Origin: Comamonas sp.
GTDB lineage: Bacteria > Pseudomonadota > Gammaproteobacteria > Burkholderiales > Burkholderiaceae_C
Assembly: GCA_031277805.1 (NCBI GenBank)
Contig: JAITLR010000009.1
Location: 310,001 to 374,000 of the forward strand
DNA: 64,000 bases
Direction: 5' to 3'
Under the pieces are notes generated by a model. That model had not been told where the DNA came from. It was given only the letters and a program-made list of their open reading frames with translations, and did no database searches. Position numbers and translations under genes: made by a program. Positions 57,472-64,000 of this stretch are shown piece after piece. Positions within the stretch are counted from its first letter, which is position 1; the number at the start of each line of letters is the position of its first letter.

Positions 57472-58719
57472 ATGTCCAACCCCTTCACCCCCGCCCAACT
57501 CTGGAACCTGGCCGACGAATACGGCACGCCGCTGTGGGTCTATGACGCCGCCACCATCCGCGAGCGCATTGCCCAGCTCAAGGCTTTCGACACCGTGCGC
57601 TTCGCGCAAAAGGCCTGCTCCAACATCCACATCCTCAAGCTGATGCGCGAACAGGGCGTAAAGGTGGATGCGGTCTCGCGCGGCGAGATCCTGCGCGCGC
57701 TGGCAGCGGGCTTCACGCCAGGCTTTGGCGAACCTGCGGACATCGTCTTCACGGCCGACGTGATGGATGAAGCGACTCTCGCCACCGTGGCCGAGCACAA
57801 GGTACCTGTGAACGCCGGCTCCATCGACATGTTGCACCAGCTGGCCGCCGTCTCCAGGGGCCACCATGTCTGGCTGCGCATCAACCCCGGCTTTGGCCAT
57901 GGTCACAGCAACAAGACCAACACCGGCGGCGAGCACAGCAAGCACGGCATCTGGCACAGCGAGCTGGAAGCGGCGCTGGAAGCCATCAAGGCCGGCGGCC
58001 TGGTGCTGGCCGGCCTGCATATGCACATCGGCTCGGGCGTGGACTACGGCCATCTGCAGGAAGTCTGCGGTGCCATGGTCAAGCTGGTCGAGCGCACCAA
58101 GGCAGCGGGCGTGGATCTGCATGCAATTTCGGCCGGCGGCGGCCTGTCGATTCCCTACAAGAAGGGCGATGCCACCATCGACACCAAGCACTACCACGGC
58201 CTGTGGGATGCGGCGCGCAAGCAAGCCGAAGCCATCGTCGGCCACAACCTGGGTCTGGAGCTGGAACCGGGCCGCTTCCTGGTCGCTGAATCCGGCGTGC
58301 TGCTGGGCACCGTGCGCGCCACCAAGAATGCGGGCAGCAACCACTTCGTGCTGGTCGATACCGGCTTCAACGAGCTGATGCGCCCCAGCATGTACGGTAG
58401 CTACCACGGCATGGAAGTGCTGCGCCGCGACGGCCAGAGTCTGCCCGCGCAGGACAGCGTGGTCGCCGGCCCGCTGTGCGAATCGGGCGATGTGTTCACC
58501 CAGGGCGACGGCGGCGTGGTGCTGCCGCGTGCGCTGGCCGGCGCCAGCGTGGGCGACCTGCTGGTGATTCACGACACGGGCGCCTATGGCAGCTCCATGT
58601 CCAGCAACTACAACACCCGTCCGCTGGCCGCAGAAGTACTGGTCGATGGCGACAAAGTGCAGCTGATCCGCCGCCGCCAGACCGTGGAAGAGTTGCTGGC
58701 GCTGGAGTTGGACCTCTGA
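57472..58719 (+). CDS. lysA: Diaminopimelate decarboxylase
   Basis: YGTPLWVYDAATIRERIAQLKAFDTVRFAQKACSNIHILKLMREQGVKVDAVSRGEI...CESGDVF. Confidence 0.95.
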   Translation: MSNPFTPAQLWNLADEYGTPLWVYDAATIRERIAQLKAFDTVRFAQKACSNIHILKLMREQGVKVDAVSRGEILRALAAGFTPGFGEPADIVFTADVMDEATLATVAEHKVPVNAGSIDMLHQLAAVSRGHHVWLRINPGFGHGHSNKTNTGGEHSKHGIWHSELEAALEAIKAGGLVLAGLHMHIGSGVDYGHLQEVCGAMVKLVERTKAAGVDLHAISAGGGLSIPYKKGDATIDTKHYHGLWDAARKQAEAIVGHNLGLELEPGRFLVAESGVLLGTVRATKNAGSNHFVLVDTGFNELMRPSMYGSYHGMEVLRRDGQSLPAQDSVVAGPLCESGDVFTQGDGGVVLPRALAGASVGDLLVIHDTGAYGSSMSSNYNTRPLAAEVLVDGDKVQLIRRRQTVEELLALELDL

Positions 58720-58820
58720 TTCGATAGCTGCCAGCGCCTGCCTGGCAAGGGTTTCAGATCAAAATCATCTAAACCCGTTCTCCATCGGACACCGGCAACG
58801 GTGCCCTTCGTGCCTTCTCC

Positions 58821-59711
58821 ATGCCACAGCACTCCGCCACCTCAACCCATCGCCATACGCTGACGGGCATTGGCTTCACGGTGCTGGCCTGCGCCTGTTT
58901 TTCGGTGCTCGATACCAGCTCCAAATATGCGGGTGCGCTGCTGCCGCTGCTGATGGCGCTGTGGCTGCGCTATGTGCTGCAGTCGGTGCTGACCGTGGGC
59001 TTTGGCGTGGCTCGGCACGGGCTGGATATTTTTCGCACGCAGCGCCCGGGCTTTCAGTGTCTGCGCGCCATTCTGTTTTGCCTTAGCAATGCTTTTGCCA
59101 TGCTCAGCCTGCGCTATCTGCCGCTGGCGGAGTTCACGGCCATCGTGGCACTGACGCCGCTGGCCCTGACCTTGCTGGCCGCGCTCTGGCTGGGCCAGCA
59201 AGTCAGCCCGCTGCGCTGGGTGCTGGTGGCACTGGGGTTTGCGGGCACGCTGGTCATCATCCGGCCCGGTGGCGGCCAGTTCAGCGGCTGGGCCCTGGTC
59301 TGGCCGGCGCTGCAGCTGCTGGCCAACACTGCCTATCAAATCCTGAGCAGCCGCATGGCGGGCAAGGAACGCCCGCTGACCACACAGATCTATACCAGTC
59401 TGCTGGCGCTGAGTCTGAGCTGCATGGCCCTACCCTGGGTCTGGCAGTTGCCGGATAGCACCGCGCTCTGGCTCGCAGCCATTGCCATGGGCACGGGCAG
59501 CGCCGTGGGACATCTGATGCTGCTCAAGGCCTATGAAAAGGCCGAGCCCGCCACCATCACACCTTTTCTCTATAGCCAGATTCCTTGCGCGCTGCTGGCA
59601 GGCTGGCTGGTCTATGGCCATATCCCCGACCAATGGGCGGTGCTGGGCATGGTGGTCATTGCGCTGTGCGGGGCGGCCAGTGCCTGGCTCAGCGTACGCG
59701 AGGGCCGCTAA
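58821..59711 (+). CDS. DMT/EamA family transporter
   Basis: TGIGFTVLACACFSVLDTSSKYAGALLPLLMALWLRYVLQSVLTVGF; 10 TM helices. Confidence 0.9.
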   Translation: MPQHSATSTHRHTLTGIGFTVLACACFSVLDTSSKYAGALLPLLMALWLRYVLQSVLTVGFGVARHGLDIFRTQRPGFQCLRAILFCLSNAFAMLSLRYLPLAEFTAIVALTPLALTLLAALWLGQQVSPLRWVLVALGFAGTLVIIRPGGGQFSGWALVWPALQLLANTAYQILSSRMAGKERPLTTQIYTSLLALSLSCMALPWVWQLPDSTALWLAAIAMGTGSAVGHLMLLKAYEKAEPATITPFLYSQIPCALLAGWLVYGHIPDQWAVLGMVVIALCGAASAWLSVREGR

Positions 59712-59813
59712 TTCCATTTCTAAATCATCCGGTTACTTTGTCGGCTTCGCTCGCCGTGCTGCAGCACTGTCTTCGCTTCGCCTTCGCGTACTCGAATGAT
59801 TGATAAACGGAAT
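59711..59813 (-). repeat. 103-bp terminal-inverted-repeat element, copy 3 (reverse complement)
   Basis: Reverse complement identical to copy 2 except one base; first base is the last base of the upstream TAA stop codon. Confidence 0.95.
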
Positions 59814-59922
59814 AAGCCCATCAGACCATCAAGATCAATAGCTGCCACCGCCGATCTTTCCTTAATTTCAGATGAGAAATCACCTAAAACCAATGAACAA
59901 CAAGCGCTAGCAGCTATGCTTT

Positions 59923-60933
59923 TTACTCACCGCGCGGATCGCGCGCCATCAGGTGCTGCACGGCTTCACTCGCGGGCAGCTGACCGTCCAGCAAGGCCAC
60001 CACAGTCTCGGTAATCGGCATTTCCACACCAGCCTGGCGCGCACGGGCAAGCACGGTGCGGGCGCTGTACACGCCCTCGGCCACATGGCCCAGTGATGTC
60101 ACGGCCTGCTCCAGCGTCTTGCCTTCGGCCAGCAGCAGGCCCACCTTGCGGTTGCGCGACAGATCGCCGGTGGCGGTCAGCACCAGATCACCCAGGCCCG
60201 ACAGTCCCATAAAGGTCTCCGTGCGCGCCCCCAGGGCCACGCCCAGGCGTGTCATCTCGGCCAGACCGCGGGTGACCAGCGCCGCCCGGGCATTGAGTCC
60301 CAGGTTCAGGCCGTCGCACAGTCCCGTGGCAATGGCCAGCACGTTCTTGACGGCACCGCCCACTTCCACGCCCACGATGTCGTCGTTCGCATAGACACGC
60401 ATGGCCTCTCCATGAAAGGCATTGACCAGCAGCTCACTGACATCCTTATGCGCACTGGCGGCCACCAGGGCCGTAGGCTGCTGGCGCGCGACTTCGGCCG
60501 CAAAGCTCGGTCCGCTGAGTGCCCCGCTTCTGAGCTGGGGCGCAACCTGCTGGCAGACCTCATGCGCCATCAAACCGTAGCTGCCGGCAACAGCATCGGC
60601 CGCCACGGCCTCGAAGCCCTTGCACAGCCAGACCACGGGGACGCGGCAGTCCTGCAACCGGATCAGCCACTGGCGCAGCGCCGCCATGGGCGTGCCCAGC
60701 ACAATCAGATCGGCATCCGCCACATGGGCCATCACATCGCCGCTGACCACCTGCAGCGCATCGGGAAAGACAATGCCCGCCAGATAGCGGCTGTTGGCAC
60801 GCTCTGCCTGCATCTGCTGCGCCTGCGCCTCGTCCCGCGCCCAAAGATGCACGCTGCGCCTGTCCGGATGTGTGGCCGCGCTGATGGCCATTGCCGTACC
60901 CCAGGCGCCAGCGCCGATGACCAAGATTTTCAT
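59923..60933 (-). CDS. gpsA: NAD(P)H-dependent glycerol-3-phosphate dehydrogenase
   Basis: [54 protein letters not shown]...[23 protein letters not shown]. Confidence 0.95.
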   Translation of the reverse strand: MKILVIGAGAWGTAMAISAATHPDRRSVHLWARDEAQAQQMQAERANSRYLAGIVFPDALQVVSGDVMAHVADADLIVLGTPMAALRQWLIRLQDCRVPVVWLCKGFEAVAADAVAGSYGLMAHEVCQQVAPQLRSGALSGPSFAAEVARQQPTALVAASAHKDVSELLVNAFHGEAMRVYANDDIVGVEVGGAVKNVLAIATGLCDGLNLGLNARAALVTRGLAEMTRLGVALGARTETFMGLSGLGDLVLTATGDLSRNRKVGLLLAEGKTLEQAVTSLGHVAEGVYSARTVLARARQAGVEMPITETVVALLDGQLPASEAVQHLMARDPRGE

Positions 60934-60973
60934 AGCTTTGGAATTCATAGCATTTAACGCACGCCAGGTAAGC

Positions 60974-60998
60974 AAAAGAGGCCACAAGGGCCTCTTTT
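60974..60998 (-). terminator. Rho-independent terminator downstream of secB
   Basis: AAAAGAGGCC-ACAAG-GGCCTCTTTT symmetrical stem. Confidence 0.8.
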
Positions 60999-61053
60999 CT
61001 GGTACCTTGGGTCTGATTCTTGCACAGCGCAGGAAGCAGTCCTCACCAACGGC

Positions 61054-61515
61054 TTACTGGGGCAGCTGGCCTTCGGCCTGGGCGGCAGCGGCCGCCTGTT
61101 GCTGCTCGTACATGGCCTGGAAGTTGATTTCAGCCAGGTGCACGGGAGGGAAGCCGGCGCGGGTCACCACGTCTGCCACGTTGCCACGCAGGTAGGGGTA
61201 GATGATCTGGGGGCAGGCAATGCCGATCACGCCGCCCATCTGGTCTTCGGGCACATTGCGGATTTCGAAGATGCCGGCCTGCTTGGCTTCGACCAGGAAC
61301 ACGGTCTTGTCCTGAATCTTGGTCTGCACGGTGGCAGTCACGGCCACTTCGTACACGCCTTCAGCCACGGGAGTGGCCTCCACACCCAGCTGGATGTCCA
61401 CGCTGGGCTGCTCTTGTTCGAGCAGGATGGCGGGAGAGTTGGGCTGCTCCAGGGACAGATCCTTCAGGTATACGCGCTGGATCTGGAACACGGGGCTGTT
61501 GTCTTGTTCGGCCAT
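61054..61515 (-). CDS. secB: Protein-export chaperone SecB
   Basis: [38 protein letters not shown]...[42 protein letters not shown]. Confidence 0.96.
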   Translation of the reverse strand: MAEQDNSPVFQIQRVYLKDLSLEQPNSPAILLEQEQPSVDIQLGVEATPVAEGVYEVAVTATVQTKIQDKTVFLVEAKQAGIFEIRNVPEDQMGGVIGIACPQIIYPYLRGNVADVVTRAGFPPVHLAEINFQAMYEQQQAAAAAQAEGQLPQ

Positions 61516-61687
61516 GATGAACGGGGTCTTTCAGAAAAATCTTGGGGAACACAAAAATGCCTGCATCGAGGAAGACTTGACTATCCTCACAGCAGGCATT
61601 TCCATGAAATAGCACTTTGCATTATGCAGTGCCTGCCGGGCGGCAACTTTTTGGCAAGTGCTTCGGCAGGGTTTGGGCACCGCGGGC

Positions 61688-61945
61688 TCAGCCTTGCAGC
61701 AGAGGCAGCAGACCGCCCTTGGCATCGAGTGCCATCAGGTCATCGCAGCCACCCACATGGGTTTCGCCGATGAAAATCTGGGGCACGGTGCGACGTCCGG
61801 TGGTCTTCATCATGTGCTCACGCGCAGCGACGTCAAAATCAATGCGCACTTCTTCAATGCTCTCCACGCCCTTGGACTGAAGAATCTGCTTGGCACGAAT
61901 GCAGTATGGGCAGACGGCGGTGGTGTACATCTTTACGGCTTGCAT
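61688..61945 (-). CDS. grxC: Glutaredoxin 3
   Basis: VKMYTTAVCPYCIRAKQILQSKGV...GRRTVPQIFIGETHVGGCDDLMALDAKGGL. Confidence 0.95.
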   Translation of the reverse strand: MQAVKMYTTAVCPYCIRAKQILQSKGVESIEEVRIDFDVAAREHMMKTTGRRTVPQIFIGETHVGGCDDLMALDAKGGLLPLLQG

Positions 61946-62019
61946 GGGCAACTTTCCTTGATCTCTCGCACGGCGCGGCTGATCGCTGCGCCTGTCAAAA
62001 CAAACAGCTGGGGGCGGAA

Positions 62020-62427
62020 TCAGGCTTTTTCAACCGGCAGGCCCGCATCACGCCAGGCCTTCATGCCGCCAGCCAGAGCCTGGGCCTTCTCGTAACCCAG
62101 CTTCTTGGCCGTGGCCTCGGCACGCACGGCGCGGGCGCCCGATGCGCAGACCAGCACCATGGGCAGTTGCTTGTTCTTGACGGTCGTGGGCAGCTTGTCT
62201 TCCAGCTGGCTCAGAGGCAGGTTCTTCGCGCCATTGACGTGGCCTGCGGCGAACTCCTCGGGTTCGCAGACATCGATCACCACGGCTTTTTCGCGGTTGA
62301 TCAGGTGCACGGCAGCCGCAGCTGACAGGGAGCCACCCGAGGCACCACGCAGGGCCGGCAGCAGCAGCATCACGCCCGACGCCACAGCAATCAGGATCAA
62401 ATACCAGTTATCGATGATGAATTTCAC
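62020..62427 (-). CDS. Rhodanese-like domain protein, membrane anchored
   Basis: GTG start; VKFIIDNWYLILIAVASGVMLLLPAL TM then AAAVHLINREKAVVIDVCEPEEFAAGHVNGAKNLPLSQLE...VLVCASGARA. Confidence 0.9.
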   Translation of the reverse strand: MKFIIDNWYLILIAVASGVMLLLPALRGASGGSLSAAAAVHLINREKAVVIDVCEPEEFAAGHVNGAKNLPLSQLEDKLPTTVKNKQLPMVLVCASGARAVRAEATAKKLGYEKAQALAGGMKAWRDAGLPVEKA

Positions 62428-62731
62428 GTCATTCCTTGGGATGGCAAACCTGTCGATTTTAGAGGCCATGCCGCGGCTTGGCCCGCCCGGATGATGACAG
62501 CCCTCAGCCCGCAGGCCATTCATCACAAGCGAGCAGTGCCAATCCCGAAAGTAGGCGCTCTCTTTCGTGGCAACGGCAATTCCTGCCAAGATCAACAGGA
62601 ATAGCGCCGGGTTGCTCAAATTCATAGCAGGCTTTCCTTGCCATCTGCCCGGACAAAGGCCAACCTCTAGAATACGCACACTTTTGACTTCGCGTCATTA
62701 CTGCTTTGCTACTTTGAGAAGATAAGAATCC

Positions 62732-63475
62732 ATGTACAAGCTCGTTCTGATTCGCCACGGTGAATCCACTTGGAACCTTGAAAACCGTTTTACCGGCTGG
62801 ACCGATGTGGATCTGACGGCCACTGGCGTCGAGCAGGCCAGGAAGGCAGGCCAACTGCTCAAGGCAGAAGGCTATGACTTCGATGTGGCCTACACCAGCA
62901 TGCTCAAACGTGCCATCCGGACCCTGTGGCATGTGCAGGACGAAATGGACCGCACCTGGCTGCCCGTGGTGCACAGCTGGCGCCTCAACGAACGTCATTA
63001 CGGTGGCCTGCAAGGCCTGAACAAGGCCGACATGGCCAAGCAATACGGCGAAGCCCAGGTTTTGCAATGGCGCCGCAGCTACGATGTCCCGCCTCCCGCC
63101 CTGGAAGCTGCCGATCCCCGCAGCGAACGCGGCGATGTGCGCTATGCCAAGCTGCAGCCCGAACAGATTCCTCTGACGGAATGCCTCAAGGACACCGTGG
63201 ACCGCGTGGTACCGTTCTGGAGCGAGTCCATCGCGCCCGCCATCAAGGCAGGCAAGCGCGTGGTCATTGCAGCGCACGGCAACTCCATTCGCGCCCTGAT
63301 CAAGTACCTGGACAATATTGCCGATGACGCCATCGTGGGCGTGAATGTTCCCAATGGCATTCCTCTGGTCTATGAACTCGACGCAGACCTGAAACCCATC
63401 CGTCACTATTACCTCGGTGATTCGGAAGCTGCAGCCAAGGCTGCCGCTGCCGTGGCATCCCAGGGCAAGGCCTGA
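62732..63475 (+). CDS. gpmA: 2,3-bisphosphoglycerate-dependent phosphoglycerate mutase
   Basis: [44 protein letters not shown]...[23 protein letters not shown]. Confidence 0.97.
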   Translation: MYKLVLIRHGESTWNLENRFTGWTDVDLTATGVEQARKAGQLLKAEGYDFDVAYTSMLKRAIRTLWHVQDEMDRTWLPVVHSWRLNERHYGGLQGLNKADMAKQYGEAQVLQWRRSYDVPPPALEAADPRSERGDVRYAKLQPEQIPLTECLKDTVDRVVPFWSESIAPAIKAGKRVVIAAHGNSIRALIKYLDNIADDAIVGVNVPNGIPLVYELDADLKPIRHYYLGDSEAAAKAAAAVASQGKA

Positions 63476-63641
63476 AGCCCGCACCTACAGCCCCAAAACG
63501 GGGCTGACACCAACAGGGCACGCCCACGACTCTTCTCTGTTCTGCACCGCAGAGATGCGCTGGCATGCTCTTGTGGCCTATAAGGAACCTCATAGGCCTT
63601 CTTTCGTCCAAGGTGTATATTGCGAAGGCTTAAGGGGTGCT

Positions 63642-64000
63642 ATGGGTCAAAAAATCAAAATTGCAGGTTGGGTTTCTCTGGGCGTGCTGGCCGGTGCGCT
63701 GACCACGGTGTCGCTGCAGACGCTGGCCCGCGGGGGTGTGACGCCTCTGCCGCTTGAAGAGATCCAGCAGCTATCCGCCGTCTTCGGTCTGATCAAGACC
63801 GACTATGTGGAGCCTGTCAGCGACAAAAAGCTGATCACGGATGCCATCTCCGGCATGGTCTCCAGCCTGGACCCCCACTCTCAGTACTTCGACAAGAAGA
63901 GCTACAAGGAATTCAAGGAAGGCACCTCCGGAAAATTCGTCGGCGTTGGCATCGAGATCACCATGGAAGATGGTCTGATCAAGATCGTTTCGCCTATCGA
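63642..64000 (+). CDS. S41 family C-terminal processing peptidase, 3' partial (truncated by window end)
   Basis: Manual translation: MGQKIKIAGWVSLGVLAGALTTVSLQTLARGGVTPLPLEEIQQLSAVFGLIKTDYVEPVSDKKLITDAISGMVSSLDPHSQYFDKKSYKEFKEGTSGKFVGVGIEITMEDGLIKIVSPI; absent from the ORF track because it has no stop. Confidence 0.9.
   Translation, partial: MGQKIKIAGWVSLGVLAGALTTVSLQTLARGGVTPLPLEEIQQLSAVFGLIKTDYVEPVSDKKLITDAISGMVSSLDPHSQYFDKKSYKEFKEGTSGKFVGVGIEITMEDGLIKIVSPI

Noticed and set aside
1-64000. Prophage, integrative element or transposase island
   Set aside because: No integrase, transposase, phage structural or tRNA-attachment signals seen; gene content is housekeeping/metabolic throughout.

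Overview
The window looks like a high-GC betaproteobacterial chromosome segment. Gene content and intergenic repeats suggest Comamonadaceae, probably Comamonas-like; this is inference, as no database was used. It is densely coded, with about 65 recognisable genes. I saw no rRNA, tRNA, CRISPR array, prophage or transposase. Main blocks: (1) a spherulin-4-like secreted protein with a (GGS)n linker cut by the window start, and an M48 protease/LemA pair; (2) a 6-gene minus-strand cluster (DAO-family FAD oxidoreductase, AroP/PheP-like permease, RidA, HPPD, a VOC protein, fumarylacetoacetase) with a divergent TetR gene, which reads as aromatic amino acid catabolism lacking a recognisable homogentisate dioxygenase; (3) an NAD-dependent formate dehydrogenase operon with fused FdsG-FdsB, plus LysR and ApbC/Mrp genes; (4) metG, scpA, queE/queD, panD, panB/panC, pabB/pabC and lysA/lysR; (5) an amino-acid ABC transporter without a visible ATPase; (6) a gpsA-secB-grxC-rhodanese / gpmA-ctpA block. 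The most notable unexplained signal is a set of at least five intergenic repeat families: a 103-bp terminal-inverted-repeat element with an exactly central GTGCTGCAGCAC palindrome (3 copies), a 74-92 bp hairpin-ended element (4 full copies plus 1 partial), an 84-bp tandem/dispersed repeat next to terminators, a translatable repeat overlapping upstream stop codons (one copy supplies the apparent start of a lipoprotein), and a short AAGCGC..CAGCTATCAAA repeat, a trace of which may lie in the linker of the FdsG-FdsB fusion.
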